Below are positions 54,601-63,739 of a stretch of 64,000 bases of DNA, piece after piece (within the stretch, counting starts at the first letter, position 1; the number at the start of each line of letters is the position of its first letter). The DNA is taken from positions 186,001 to 250,000 of the forward strand of contig NZ_JMCG01000002.1 of assembly GCF_000764325.1 (NCBI RefSeq), in the 5' to 3' direction. The stretch is from Vibrio navarrensis (GTDB lineage Bacteria > Pseudomonadota > Gammaproteobacteria > Enterobacterales > Vibrionaceae). The translations under genes and the position numbers were made by a program. The notes beneath the pieces are model-generated. The model was given only the letters and a program-made list of their open reading frames with translations, searched no databases and had not been told where the DNA came from.

Positions 54601-55758
54601 GCCATATCCAAGAAGACCATTTGCTAATGGTTCATCGACCAAATTGATCACGTTGTAACGTAAGTCACCAGGATGCACACCTGCGGGTTGAGACTTGTTG
54701 ACAATCTCAATTTCCGGTTTCCCTGCATCTGCGCCAAACACGTTCAAAGCTTGGTTCATTTTTTCAATAGATTGCAGCGTGGCATCTAAGAAGATTTTGT
54801 TTTTCTCTTCAAAGAAATTGTCTGTCAGATAGTATTTGATTGACTCTTGGTTTGGATTGAAGCGATTAAGATAAACAACATCGCGATCATACTTGTTAGT
54901 GATAGGATTGAGTGCTTTGGTTGCGGTTGTAAAAAAGCCGATATCGTTTTCGTCACCTACTGGGTACAAAATGGGTTGATAACCTTCGGTGGCAATTACA
55001 CTCTCATGCACTAATGAATAGTAGAAACGCGATTTGAACGCGCCATCAACCAAAGCATCTGAAATGCTAGCTTTGGTATCAAAATCGATATAGTCGGTAA
55101 GTTTGTCCATATCGACACGGAACGTACGCTCTAGTTCAAAGTTAAGAACACCTTTCTTTGGATCGAATTCCCAAGAAATAAGCCTTGGTGTGCCTTGCTC
55201 AGAAACGCCATCCGTAAGGCCATAAAGATCTTCCATGTTAAACTCAGAGACTTCTAGATCCTCGGGTATAGGCGTAAAGTGTGTTTTCTTTCTATAACTT
55301 AAGCTTGCATCATCGTTGACTTCTTCTTCATTAGTACAGTCACCGTAGGAGTCTTCTTGGCAACGATATGCAGCGAAATCACCTGGGATAGTCAAAACTT
55401 GAGCAAAGTTAACCGTGTCATCATCGGCTACAAACTTGTCATCACCACAATAATTATTTTCATCTTTTGGTAAATGCGCATTTGGGTAGTTCTTATCATA
55501 GCTGCGTACTTCCAAGCCTTCCTTAGTAAAGCAAAGCTCTACGTAGCGAGGATCGCCTTGTAAGAAAGGGAACTGGTTTAAAGCGAAGCGAGGTGCCGCT
55601 CCAGTGGTTGGAACATAAAACCAACGACCATCTTTAAGATCTTTTACCGCGATTTCTTTCGCATCTCTTTCAACATGGTCATAGGCCTGATCATCGGCTC
55701 CACAGCCTGCTAATAATGCTGTAATTGCAGATGCAAGAGCTAATCTTTTAAACATCAT
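51637..55758 (-). CDS. Lipoprotein metzincin-like metalloprotease
   Basis: This 1373-residue lipoprotein has a lipobox LLAGC (Cys at residue 19) followed by Gly, so it should be sorted to the outer membrane. The zinc site HELGHNMGLRH is at residues 593-603, and a Met-turn-like SSTMDY follows about 35 residues later: together these mark a metzincin-fold protease. The same motif pair occurs in the large DUF4953/DUF5117-type proteases of Bacteroidota and some Proteobacteria. The long flanking regions (about 20-590 and 690-1373) have no recognised domains and include several Cys. AAGGA lies before the ATG. It is the central gene of the A+T-rich three-gene operon. Substrates are unknown. Confidence 0.85.
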   Translation of the reverse strand: MMFKRLALASAITALLAGCGADDQAYDHVERDAKEIAVKDLKDGRWFYVPTTGAAPRFALNQFPFLQGDPRYVELCFTKEGLEVRSYDKNYPNAHLPKDENNYCGDDKFVADDDTVNFAQVLTIPGDFAAYRCQEDSYGDCTNEEEVNDDASLSYRKKTHFTPIPEDLEVSEFNMEDLYGLTDGVSEQGTPRLISWEFDPKKGVLNFELERTFRVDMDKLTDYIDFDTKASISDALVDGAFKSRFYYSLVHESVIATEGYQPILYPVGDENDIGFFTTATKALNPITNKYDRDVVYLNRFNPNQESIKYYLTDNFFEEKNKIFLDATLQSIEKMNQALNVFGADAGKPEIEIVNKSQPAGVHPGDLRYNVINLVDEPLANGLLGYGPSVSNPMTGEIIKGHVNQYAGVSRTTVPYNWDNLARFYNRNQLDTNGLDPLPSEDKAAKTEVESRVASLATMAAIAKLEADENSQVPMISKEELLPGRLATKNPTSLVKNFNDDMVFEDVVAAEENRLAFWSENNVYPVEATWVSSTSKAMLDNLKLDDDRYFDIKMDDSGNEVSRQLKRWKALPKDLQTIVANAITVATYSNTLVHELGHNMGLRHNFKGSNDKANYYTLEQAHKLGLTNIPAYSSTMDYAPSMLDETPTWGLYDIAAFKFGYGRKVETIQAASVAKPEPLVEPSANASEEEKAAYSAYLAAKKAYEESFAYKFGNNPANESLMVCSEVEKLSGQNDGKSLYNCDFSRFDAAALSGNVDDYAKTRYGVLYYLDKANEIERKKYDFCTDGNVSLNSDCNRFDEGTTLDEIVSYEWQNYLDSYDRRNLAVYSTTGLYSSDYPNYIVRRYSEMSSIRDKMEDLERIDNIYTNLGYSASTDKPGDFLLRLASNPTYCMDGRSTNTWFCDYAYGAQKAAAFFLDVLRTPEHQCVIENASGTQKIVSLGKLLDNNSHLIPADYDLAAANCFDKLAAEFIESSDSGYKSVAETKNGRFLTSIGSIDPDYPWSNAVSVLGNWPDKALASYFLARRYSNRYTDEVSFASLLDIPGVQAEYENIMANIVAGKSLNKPVELVDKAGNAYTNLKGVNVNIHLTEQMESLSPMPRGIRTFFGISNRSRERIADVILNMGVSQMKSNDFKVKARGKAQFDSFTKQQDRYGIIAGDKVEFVIDGKKFVATKSNKLAYSYANQLVTSDGYDLKTYLDGYDAAVLATIASNIDKAWGVFRTDIKPAYHDAVLLFDAPMVNAMKVAIDADIAADVELISTSFNSFVTANITAGDIVYDNVASTLSYKGGKAHSVDDVYAAYYDAFLLIFNEYGDDMMFAVDNVYAGYTAAESADKDLWSKDLNLIQAYLKGDIGAVAGKYYELLDRLPNADRFN

Positions 55759-55786
55759 TTAGAAATCCTTGTTATTTGTTTTATTC

Positions 55787-56653
55787 CTAGAAGGAGAACG
55801 TTACTGTTGCTGTATATGAGGCATTCTCTTGATCGAGCAGATCTATATTTCCTATGGTGCCTCTTTCCGCATCTTGATAGAAACCAGAAGATGATGCGGT
55901 CAATGTCATCGACCAACTATCACTGAAGCTATAATCTGCATACAGTGAACCTTCGTAGTTCCAACTATTTCTCCGAGTCCCCTGATAACTAACTGTATTC
56001 CCTCCAAGTGCAGTTATACCGATAGAAAGAGAATCCCACGATTTTACAGCCGAAGTAGACAGCGAATATGTCCACTCGGTAAGTGACTTACCGCCAGCTG
56101 TTTTATATTTATGAAAATTCTTTCTCAAACGAGGAGAAATACTAAAGTCAATGTCCCACGCTGTTAGCGTGACAGGAACCGAAAGACGAAACGCTGTTTG
56201 CAATTCGTCTTTTTCAGAGGATTCGGAGGTCGGAATAGTGAATTGTCCACTTGCACCAATTTTTCCAGTTTCACCAAAATTGTAGAGATTCGAATAGCTC
56301 AGACCTAGAACAGAATCCGTCGCGTAAGTGCCGGTTTCGTCCTCAAAGGCTCGATATCCACCAGTCGAAAAGTAAACTTTGGTGTTGCTAGATAGCTTGT
56401 AGCTTAGATCACCACTCCAAGAGAGATTGCGAACAGAACGATGATCATCCTTGTTATAAATATTTGTATCGTAAGATAGAGAGACGGCTCCACTCACATT
56501 ACAAACAAAACAAGATGCGCTCTCTTCAGTTTGGGTCGATTCTGCCCCGCTGTTGTCAACCGTATTATCCTCATCGGCCAAGGCTGAGGTTGAGAATAAT
56601 GCGGCTAATATCACAGCAAGTGGCGTCACCTTCCACTTTGTTGTGTGCTGCAT
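55787..56653 (-). CDS. Small outer-membrane beta-barrel protein
   Basis: This 288-residue protein has a signal peptide (MQHTTKWKVTPLAVILAALF..., cut after SALA) and an acidic, Thr/Ser-rich start with CFVC at residues 48-51. The rest alternates polar and hydrophobic residues in strands of 8-12 (AVSLSYDTNIYNK, TKVYFSTGGYRAF, SMTLTASSSGFY) and ends in TVTFSF. A C-terminal aromatic is the Bam-recognition signature of outer-membrane barrels; about 12 strands seem possible. It is first in the operon with the metzincin lipoprotein 28 bases downstream. The 231-base region before it is A+T-rich and presumably holds the promoter. Confidence 0.8.
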   Translation of the reverse strand: MQHTTKWKVTPLAVILAALFSTSALADEDNTVDNSGAESTQTEESASCFVCNVSGAVSLSYDTNIYNKDDHRSVRNLSWSGDLSYKLSSNTKVYFSTGGYRAFEDETGTYATDSVLGLSYSNLYNFGETGKIGASGQFTIPTSESSEKDELQTAFRLSVPVTLTAWDIDFSISPRLRKNFHKYKTAGGKSLTEWTYSLSTSAVKSWDSLSIGITALGGNTVSYQGTRRNSWNYEGSLYADYSFSDSWSMTLTASSSGFYQDAERGTIGNIDLLDQENASYTATVTFSF

Positions 56654-56884
56654 ACTTTTTAACTTCCATGAAAATTAAGTTTATTAGAATAAACTTAAAG
56701 TTAAACAGTTTATCAATTTTAAAATGCACGTGTCCTTCGTGGCATAATAACCTCGATAAACCTCTTAACCGCAAAGCGTATCTTTGCGATTAAATCCTTA
56801 TTCATTTTTTACTAATGTAACTAATGCTAAATCAATTGAAATAAATCTGTATTTTAAAAAAGTGCTTTGGCTTATATAGCTTCG

Positions 56885-57715
56885 CTACGAAATTTTCCGA
56901 GGGAGTTCTCGCTTTTTCTTTCTATACTTTGGATGAGTAATTGGTATAGCAGAAAGCAATTTCTTTGTATATTCATTTTGTGGATTATCATAAAGTTCAA
57001 TCGATTTTCCGTATTCCACTATTTTTCCAAAGTACATGACGGCAACATTATCGGATACTTGTCTCACTACTGATAAATCATGAGAGATAAATATCATGGC
57101 CAGATTCATTTCTTGCTGCAGTCTTAAGAGTAAATTAATAATTTGTGCCTGTACGGAAACATCCAACGCCGATACAGATTCATCACAAATAAGTAATTTA
57201 GGCTTAAGCGCAATGGCTCGGGCAATACCAATACGTTGACGCTGTCCACCAGAAAATTCATGCGGATAGCGGCTGACCGCATTCGCTGGTAGACCGACTT
57301 TTTCAAGTAGTTCAACTACCCACTGTTTACGCTCTGCCGCCGTGCCCACTTTATGGATAATAAACGGCTCTTCCAAAATCATGCCAACGGTATGGCGTTG
57401 ATTGAGCGACTCGAGCGGATCTTGAAAAACAATCTGCATCTCTTTACGCAAAGGACGCATCTCTTTCGGGCTAAGTTGGGTAATATCCCGCCCTTCAAAA
57501 TAGATTTTGCCTTCAGTAGGCTCGAACAATTTTAAAATGGTTCGGCCCAAGGTGCTTTTGCCACACCCTGATTCGCCCACGAGACCAAGCGTTTCACCAC
57601 GTTTAACCGAAAGAGATACCCCATCAACGGCTTTGACTGTGTACCCTTTGGCAAACAATTTTTTACCCGAAACAAAGTGTTGCTTGAGATTGTCGATTCT
57701 CAATATCTCTTCCAT
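56885..57715 (-). CDS. Peptide ABC transporter ATPase (second, DppF/OppF-like)
   Basis: This 276-residue ATPase has Walker [13 protein letters not shown] near residue 49, the ABC signature [14 protein letters not shown] near 155, Walker [13 protein letters not shown] and the H-loop FISHDLSVV. The ATG at 57713-57715 has AGAGG six bases upstream; the GTG two codons before it overlaps that site. Two bases separate it from the upstream ATPase stop. It probably pairs with that ATPase under the two permeases, rather than the single fused YejF of E. coli. Confidence 0.92.
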   Translation of the reverse strand: MEEILRIDNLKQHFVSGKKLFAKGYTVKAVDGVSLSVKRGETLGLVGESGCGKSTLGRTILKLFEPTEGKIYFEGRDITQLSPKEMRPLRKEMQIVFQDPLESLNQRHTVGMILEEPFIIHKVGTAAERKQWVVELLEKVGLPANAVSRYPHEFSGGQRQRIGIARAIALKPKLLICDESVSALDVSVQAQIINLLLRLQQEMNLAMIFISHDLSVVRQVSDNVAVMYFGKIVEYGKSIELYDNPQNEYTKKLLSAIPITHPKYRKKKRELPRKIS

Positions 57716-57717
57716 GA

Positions 57718-58584
57718 TCACCCTCTGAATTCCGGAAATTTGCTGATATCGATGGGTTTAATCTCAATCAACTGTTTAGGGGCATGCTCTAGGCTCGGCA
57801 TGAGTCCCATTAAGCGCTCTGTGTACGGGTGCTTGGGGGCATCAAACAGCTCAAAGACGTCCGCATACTCGACGATTTTTCCTGCATACATGACTGCAAC
57901 ATCGTCACAAATCTCCGCTACCACCCCGAGATCGTGAGTGATAAAAACGACGGCCATACCCGTTTCCTGTTGCAACTCATTGATCAGATCAAGAATAGAT
58001 GCCTGTACAGTCACATCCAGCGCTGTAGTCGGCTCATCACAGATCAATATTTCAGGTTTGCAAGCCAACGCCATAGCGATCATGACACGTTGTCTCATGC
58101 CGCCAGAAAGGTTATGGGGATACTCATCCAAGCGCTTCTCCGGCATCGGGATATGCACTTTTTTCAGCATCTCCAATGCATGACTGCGGCGTTCACTGCG
58201 ACTCAATTCTGGGCGGTGCAGTTTAAGCACTTCCATCAATTGTTTGCCGACCGTGTGCACTGGGTTCAGCGCCGTCATAGGGTCTTGGAAGATGATAGAA
58301 ATGCGATCACCACGCATGGCGTACATTTCTTGTGCCGGTAGCGCAGCCAAGTTTTTCCCACGGTAAAGGATGTCGCCGCCGATGATCCGCCCGTAAGGTT
58401 TCGGTAATAACCCCATGATGGACATCGAGGTGACACTTTTACCGCATCCTGACTCTCCCACTAGGCCCAGTGTGCGGCCTTTTTTGACATCAAAACTGAC
58501 GCCATGCAGTACTTGCACAGGCCCGCTGTCTGTTAGAAATTCAGTTTCTAAGTTTCTGACACTTAGTACAACTTCACTGTCCAT
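57718..58584 (-). CDS. Peptide ABC transporter ATPase (first, DppD/OppD-like)
   Basis: This 288-residue ATPase has Walker [14 protein letters not shown] near residue 42, the signature [14 protein letters not shown] near 157, Walker [12 protein letters not shown] and H-loop [10 protein letters not shown]. The C-terminal region carries [17 protein letters not shown], the usual end of peptide-transporter ATPases. It follows the binding-protein gene by 23 bases. Confidence 0.92.
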   Translation of the reverse strand: MDSEVVLSVRNLETEFLTDSGPVQVLHGVSFDVKKGRTLGLVGESGCGKSVTSMSIMGLLPKPYGRIIGGDILYRGKNLAALPAQEMYAMRGDRISIIFQDPMTALNPVHTVGKQLMEVLKLHRPELSRSERRSHALEMLKKVHIPMPEKRLDEYPHNLSGGMRQRVMIAMALACKPEILICDEPTTALDVTVQASILDLINELQQETGMAVVFITHDLGVVAEICDDVAVMYAGKIVEYADVFELFDAPKHPYTERLMGLMPSLEHAPKQLIEIKPIDISKFPEFRG

Positions 58585-58607
58585 CTTCCTGACCCTATAT
58601 CCTTTGG

Positions 58608-60449
58608 TTACAGCTTAAATCTGTCGTCAACAACCGTGACTTCAGGGAACGTCTTGCCTGCTTTCATCGCTTTTTCTGTCTCTTTCTTCACATCTTGATC
58701 GATCCAGAAATTGCTGATTTCCATAGGATGGAAGAAATCTTCGGTTTTCTTCGTCATTGGATTTGCTGGCATTTTCAGCCAACGCCAGTGAACGGCTCGG
58801 GTATAGGGCACCATATATCCAGGAACAATAATGGCTGCGTCACTAACGTAGTCCTGAATTTGATGAGAGAGCTGGTAGCGTTTTTGCTCGTCAAACTCCG
58901 CATCATAGGCTTCGATCAGCTTATCCAATTCAGGACTGCTGAAGTTCGTGTGGGCGTTGGTTTGCGGTTTATTCGCGTTGTCCGAATGGAGGTATTCCCA
59001 ATAAGCCGGAATTTCGCCCGACCCCATGTTTAGGAAAGCCAGTTGATGCTTTTTCTCCAAAATGTATTTAAATGCCGAAGAGCCATCGACCAAGTTTAAA
59101 GTAAATTCTAAACCGGCCAGTTTCGCTTGCTCTTTGAGATAGGCAATACGAGGCGTCCATGACTGATAGCCATAGGTGATAGAGAAGGATAATCGCTGGC
59201 CATTGGTGTTGACGCGAATACCATCAGCCCCCACTTTATCAAAACCGGCTTTTTCGAAGTATTCAATTGCTTTTGCTGCATCAAACTCAGGCGCTTTGTT
59301 GTCTGGCTTATCGTATTGACCATGGCCAAAACCCAAGCCATGGGGCTTACGAGAATAATCACCACGCATGATATTGACAATCATGCCATCATAGTCTGTT
59401 GCAGACATGATGCCTTTACGCACATTAATATCATCCAGTAGTGGCATAGCGGTGTTCATCCACAAGCCACCAGCACCTTGTGGCGCTTGGTTGTAGCCCC
59501 AAAACTTGTGGATATGTCCTTTTTTAAAGCCTTCAGAATCCGCTTTGCTATGCCAAAATTCCGGCAAAATCATGTCGTAATAATCTAAGTTGCCTTTCTC
59601 AAAATGTTTCAACGCGATGTCTTGGTCACGGATGATGCTGATGCGTACCCTGTCAACATTGTAGCGATTTTGGTAGTAACGATTGTGGTAGCCCCACCAG
59701 TCGTCACCAACATGTTTAAAGGTCACGCGCTTACCTTTTTCGACATCCGCCATATAATACGCCGCCGTCGTCGGCTCTGCTTTGAAGTTAAAAGCACGAA
59801 CAAAGTTATCTGGCATGCCGTCGTTGTTGTCGTCTTTAGCCCCTTTAAAAAAGTGTTGTGGACGCGGCTGTAAACCATTGCTTGGCATATTGATCAACAC
59901 CATCAATGCATCGGTGCTTTGCGCCGTCGACGTTTTGATCGCGATAGTGTAATCGTCAAACTTCACCACTTCTCTGATGCTGTTAGTGAAGAAATCGTTG
60001 TACCAAGGATCAATAATGTCTTTCGATTGGTAGTATTTCATCATAAAGACATAATCGTCAGCGGTTACTTTCTCACCGTCAGACCACTTAGCGTTTTTGT
60101 CCAGTTTGAAGTAAACCGTTTTATTGTCGGCATCAAACGCCCACGCTTCTGCTAATTGCGGTATCCACTTACCTGTATTTGGATGACGCTGAGCTAATTT
60201 GGGCGCACCATCCATAAAGTAGTGACGCAGACCCGAGTTAGCATCAGGGCCAACGCTACGCAATGTTTGCGGAAAACTGGTCAAGTATGTACGCAGTGTC
60301 CCACCTTGTTTCGCTTCCGGTGAGGCGAATAGCGGTTCCTCGTTATTGCTGATCCAATTGATGTCAGCAGGCAAGCTCTGTGCGTGAAGATTAAAACTGA
60401 CTGCCGCTAACGCAGCAAAAACGGACAGCGCCACTCTATTATTTTTCAT
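58608..60449 (-). CDS. Periplasmic peptide-binding protein (YejA-like)
   Basis: This 613-residue solute-binding protein has a signal peptide (MKNNRVALSVFAALAAVSF..., cut near LHA before QSLPAD). The mature part resembles the SBP family 5 fold. The opening SNNEEPLFASPEAKQGGTL and the DGAPKLAQRHP segment resemble YejA, whose transporter brings in peptides such as microcin C. It is the third gene of the five-gene operon, between permeases and ATPases. AAGGAAG precedes the ATG. Confidence 0.9.
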   Translation of the reverse strand: MKNNRVALSVFAALAAVSFNLHAQSLPADINWISNNEEPLFASPEAKQGGTLRTYLTSFPQTLRSVGPDANSGLRHYFMDGAPKLAQRHPNTGKWIPQLAEAWAFDADNKTVYFKLDKNAKWSDGEKVTADDYVFMMKYYQSKDIIDPWYNDFFTNSIREVVKFDDYTIAIKTSTAQSTDALMVLINMPSNGLQPRPQHFFKGAKDDNNDGMPDNFVRAFNFKAEPTTAAYYMADVEKGKRVTFKHVGDDWWGYHNRYYQNRYNVDRVRISIIRDQDIALKHFEKGNLDYYDMILPEFWHSKADSEGFKKGHIHKFWGYNQAPQGAGGLWMNTAMPLLDDINVRKGIMSATDYDGMIVNIMRGDYSRKPHGLGFGHGQYDKPDNKAPEFDAAKAIEYFEKAGFDKVGADGIRVNTNGQRLSFSITYGYQSWTPRIAYLKEQAKLAGLEFTLNLVDGSSAFKYILEKKHQLAFLNMGSGEIPAYWEYLHSDNANKPQTNAHTNFSSPELDKLIEAYDAEFDEQKRYQLSHQIQDYVSDAAIIVPGYMVPYTRAVHWRWLKMPANPMTKKTEDFFHPMEISNFWIDQDVKKETEKAMKAGKTFPEVTVVDDRFKL

Positions 60450-60476
60450 TTCTGTTTCTTCCTTGTTTTGGCGTTT

Positions 60477-61523
60477 CTATACGTATCTGGTGAATTTTTT
60501 AGGATCAAATGCCGCGCGGATCGCTTCGCCTATAAACGTCACCATGACAAGAATGGCAACGATGGAAGTGACCACGGACGAGACTATCCAAGGTGAATCC
60601 AGATTCGACTTTCCTTGTTGTAACAACTCACCCCAACTTGGCGTTGGTGGCATCAGACCTAATCCCAAATAATCCAGCGCAGTCAGCGCCGTGATATTCC
60701 CGGCAATGGTAAATGGTGCGAGCGTGACAATCATCACCATGGTATTTGGCAAGATGTGGTGCATTAAAATACGCCAAGTAGACGCCCCCAACGCTTTCGC
60801 AGCCAGAACATATTCTCGAGCCGACTCTTTATAGGTCATGGTACGCATGTACCACGTCATCCCCATCCAGCCGAATAATACGTTTATCGCCACAAAGAGG
60901 GCAAAAGTGGGTTGTGTAATGGAGACCAAAATCATGATGACATAGAGAAAAGGCACCATAGACCAAACTTCGATAAGCCGCTGAACAAAAAGGTCGAACT
61001 TACCTCCAAAGAAACCCATCGCGCAGCCGACAACGGTACCTATGGCATAGGAGACCGCCATCGTCACAAGAGCGAACCCCATCGCAGTTCGAAAGCCATA
61101 CACCAATCTGGCAAGAATATCGCGGCCAATCACGTCGGTGCCGAGGTAGTGTTTGGCTTGGGCATCTGGTGCAACAGGCGGGAAATCACCGCTAAAATCT
61201 TGCTCGTAAGGGTTCCATGGCACCAGTGGCATCAGCACGAAATTGGAGCCACCTTCTTGTGCAAATTGGTTTTGCAAGCTGCGGTAATCCGTCTCGCTTG
61301 AATAGTCCAAGCCGAAATCAGTGCCTGGGCGAACATCACTCACCACAGGGAAAAACCAATCGCCATTATATTTCACCGCCAGCGCTTTGCTGTTGACGAG
61401 AAATTCAGCAAACAGCGAGAGCACCAGCAAAGTGACCAAGATGATAAATGACCAGTAACCACGCTTAATCTCTTTAAATGCACGAATTTTCTTCTGTGTT
61501 AAAGGGCTTACATTGATCATCAT
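60477..61523 (-). CDS. ABC transporter permease (YejE-like)
   Basis: This 348-residue permease has an N-terminal helix (SFIILVTLLVLSLFAEFLVN), a periplasmic insertion (about 45-140) typical of YejE, then about five helices with the ABC-binding EAA-like loop YKESAREYVLAAKALGAS near 255. It overlaps the yejB-like gene by 4 bases. Confidence 0.9.
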   Translation of the reverse strand: MMINVSPLTQKKIRAFKEIKRGYWSFIILVTLLVLSLFAEFLVNSKALAVKYNGDWFFPVVSDVRPGTDFGLDYSSETDYRSLQNQFAQEGGSNFVLMPLVPWNPYEQDFSGDFPPVAPDAQAKHYLGTDVIGRDILARLVYGFRTAMGFALVTMAVSYAIGTVVGCAMGFFGGKFDLFVQRLIEVWSMVPFLYVIMILVSITQPTFALFVAINVLFGWMGMTWYMRTMTYKESAREYVLAAKALGASTWRILMHHILPNTMVMIVTLAPFTIAGNITALTALDYLGLGLMPPTPSWGELLQQGKSNLDSPWIVSSVVTSIVAILVMVTFIGEAIRAAFDPKKFTRYV

Positions 61524-62542
61524 GCGCCGAACCTCACTCGTGGATCCGTTAGCGCTACGCAGAGATCCGATAAAATATTTCCAACCATCAGCATGACTGC
61601 ATTAATTGCCACAATTCCCATCACAACGGGATAATCTCGTTCAATAATCGATTCATAACCGAGTAAACCAATACCATCGATATTAAAAATAACCTCAATT
61701 AAGAAGGAGCCCGTCATAAAGAACAACAATGAATTACCAAAGTGGCTAGCAATGGGAATTAAACTATTTTGCAGAGCATGCTTACGTACCGCTTTTTGAA
61801 ATGGTAGGCCTTTGGCAATCGCGGTACGAATATAATCGGAAGACAGATTCTCCATTAGGCTATTTTTCATCGTCATGGTTAAGGTGGCAAAATCACCAAT
61901 TAAATAGCAGATGAGCGGCAATATTGCGTGCCACATAATATCTTTCACTTGCTCTAAAAATGTTTCGTAATCGGAAAAATCATCCCCGACAAATCCCCCC
62001 ATTGGAAACCATTCAAGGTTGTATGCAAAGACAGTAATAAGAAAAACGCCAACTACATATCCGGGCAAAGCATAACCCACGAAGATCAGAATGGAAGAGG
62101 TTGAATCAAAAACAGAGCCGTGTTTGATCGCTTTAAAATAACCCAGAGGGATGGAAATGAAATAGCTGATAAAAAAGGTCATACCACCGTAAAATAGCGA
62201 AACAGGCAGACGTTCAGCGATCATCGTACCAACGGGTTCGTAATAGCGTGTCGATTCGCCAAAATCTAAAACCAATAATCGGCTAAGCCACTCTGCGTAT
62301 GCTTCAAAGACGGGTTTATCTAAGCCGTAAAATGCATTGAGTTCGGCCATTTGCTCTTCAGAAAGTGCCGAGTTATTTCCTGCAACATTGACGGTCGCGG
62401 TGTCATTGCCAGAATGCATGCTTGCTAACATACGCTCCACTGGCCCGCCAGGCACAAATCGCGTAATCGCAAAAATGAGGATAGTGATGCCGAGAAACGT
62501 AGGGACAATTAAGGCCATACGTCGGAGGATATACGATAACAC
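61520..62542 (-). CDS. ABC transporter permease (YejB-like)
   Basis: This 340-residue inner-membrane permease begins MLSYILRRMALIVPTFLGIT and has six predicted helices, with the EAA-like loop SDYIRTAIAKGLPFQ near 240. It is the first gene of the five-gene peptide importer. Confidence 0.9.
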   Translation of the reverse strand: MLSYILRRMALIVPTFLGITILIFAITRFVPGGPVERMLASMHSGNDTATVNVAGNNSALSEEQMAELNAFYGLDKPVFEAYAEWLSRLLVLDFGESTRYYEPVGTMIAERLPVSLFYGGMTFFISYFISIPLGYFKAIKHGSVFDSTSSILIFVGYALPGYVVGVFLITVFAYNLEWFPMGGFVGDDFSDYETFLEQVKDIMWHAILPLICYLIGDFATLTMTMKNSLMENLSSDYIRTAIAKGLPFQKAVRKHALQNSLIPIASHFGNSLLFFMTGSFLIEVIFNIDGIGLLGYESIIERDYPVVMGIVAINAVMLMVGNILSDLCVALTDPRVRFGA

Positions 62543-62977
62543 CTACAACGAGCTCCATGCTGTGACAAATCAGTTCCCAAAGTTGCAACAATCCCGTTAC
62601 AACAAAATCATGACCAAGCAGAAGGTACTCGATCACCTAAGCCGCCATGATTTGACAGCTAGGCATGCATTTAAAACAAAATACTGAACTGATATCAAAT
62701 TCGAAACTGCTAATATGCCTGTCACATTAGCTTCACATCTTGAATAGATAATCACGGATCTTTTCTATCTTTCCATTTTGTACTATTGAACTAGTCAATA
62801 GTTTCCCTTTTCATCAAGGTTTACCGAACTATCTCCTCCGGTAAAAATAGAAAATGCACAAATAAAATTCATTATTTGTGCATTTTTATGCATTTAGAAC
62901 TTTTTATAAATATCCGCAAATAATGCGATCTATTTCACACTATAGCCTCATAAGTATCACATGGCGAACCTATGAAA
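62543..62977. other. Spacer between ABC operon and pyrF
   Basis: This 435-base A+T-rich spacer contains the promoter side of the ABC operon and a pyrF terminator near 62854-62888. No gene is visible. It marks the right edge of the accessory block. Confidence 0.45.
62854..62888. terminator. pyrF terminator
   Basis: ATGCACAAATA (62854-62864) pairs with TATTTGTGCAT (62873-62883). T-rich tails follow on both strands. It lies about 95 bases past the pyrF stop. Confidence 0.7.
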
Positions 62978-63673
62978 CTAGAGAAGACTTGTATTTATAG
63001 ACTCTAGTACATCTGCTGGGCTTGCTGCTTGAGTGATTGGCCTGCCAATCACTAAGTAATCGGATCCTGCGGCGATTGCTTCGACCGGAGTCATAATACG
63101 TCGTTGATCCCCTAGCTCTGAACCCTGAGGACGGATACCCGGAGTGACTAATTTAAACTCTTGCCCTAAATTTTGTTTCAATAGTGTTGCTTCTTGTGCC
63201 GAGCAGACTACACCATCCAAACCTGCATTTTTTGTCAAAGAAGCCAAACGCATCACTTGCTGCTGAGGCTCAATATCTAAGCCAACGCCTGCCAGATCGC
63301 TCTGTTCCATGCTGGTCAGCACAGTAACCCCAATTAGAAGCGGCCTTTCTTTTCCGTACGGCAGTAGAATCTCTTGAGCAGCACTCATCATACGTTCACC
63401 GCCACTGGCATGCACGTTTACCATCCATACCCCTAACTCCGCGGCCGCCCTCACGGCTTTGGCACAGGTATTTGGGATATCGTGAAATTTCAAATCCAAA
63501 AAGACAGAAAAACCACGCTTGTGTAATTCACGAACGAAATCCGGACCAAATAGTGTAAACATCTCCTTGCCGACTTTCAGGCGACATGACATGGGATCAA
63601 TTCTGTCCACAAAGGCTAACGCGTCAGCTTGATTGTCATAGTCTAAAGCCACGATAACTTTTTGGTCGATCAT
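62978..63673 (-). CDS. pyrF: Orotidine 5'-phosphate decarboxylase
   Basis: This 231-residue (beta/alpha)8 enzyme makes UMP from OMP in pyrimidine synthesis. The catalytic Asp-Lys network is in [14 protein letters not shown] near residue 60; the phosphate-binding TPGIRPQG and [11 protein letters not shown] are present. The ATG at 63671-63673 ([14 protein letters not shown]) has TTAGGAGA upstream; a start at 63694 would add seven unconserved residues. Confidence 0.96.
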   Translation of the reverse strand: MIDQKVIVALDYDNQADALAFVDRIDPMSCRLKVGKEMFTLFGPDFVRELHKRGFSVFLDLKFHDIPNTCAKAVRAAAELGVWMVNVHASGGERMMSAAQEILLPYGKERPLLIGVTVLTSMEQSDLAGVGLDIEPQQQVMRLASLTKNAGLDGVVCSAQEATLLKQNLGQEFKLVTPGIRPQGSELGDQRRIMTPVEAIAAGSDYLVIGRPITQAASPADVLESINTSLL

Positions 63674-63698
63674 TTCATCTCCTAATATACTCATTGCT

Positions 63699-63735
63699 AA
63701 AAAAATGCAGCTGGTACTTTGATACCAACTGCATT
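63699..63735 (-). terminator. Terminator between lapB and pyrF
   Basis: AATGCAG(C/T)TGGTA and its complement TACCAACTGCATT pair around CTTTGA with one G-U. On the minus strand TTTTTTT follows. It sits 5 bases past the lapB stop, so pyrF probably has its own promoter or depends on readthrough. Confidence 0.75.
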
Positions 63736-63739
63736 AAAA

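Noticed and set aside
56771..56789. CGCAAAG/CTTTGCG hairpin as terminator of the ABC operon
   Set aside because: The stem is only 7 bp with no T-run on the minus strand, more than 90 bases past the stop; not strong enough to call.
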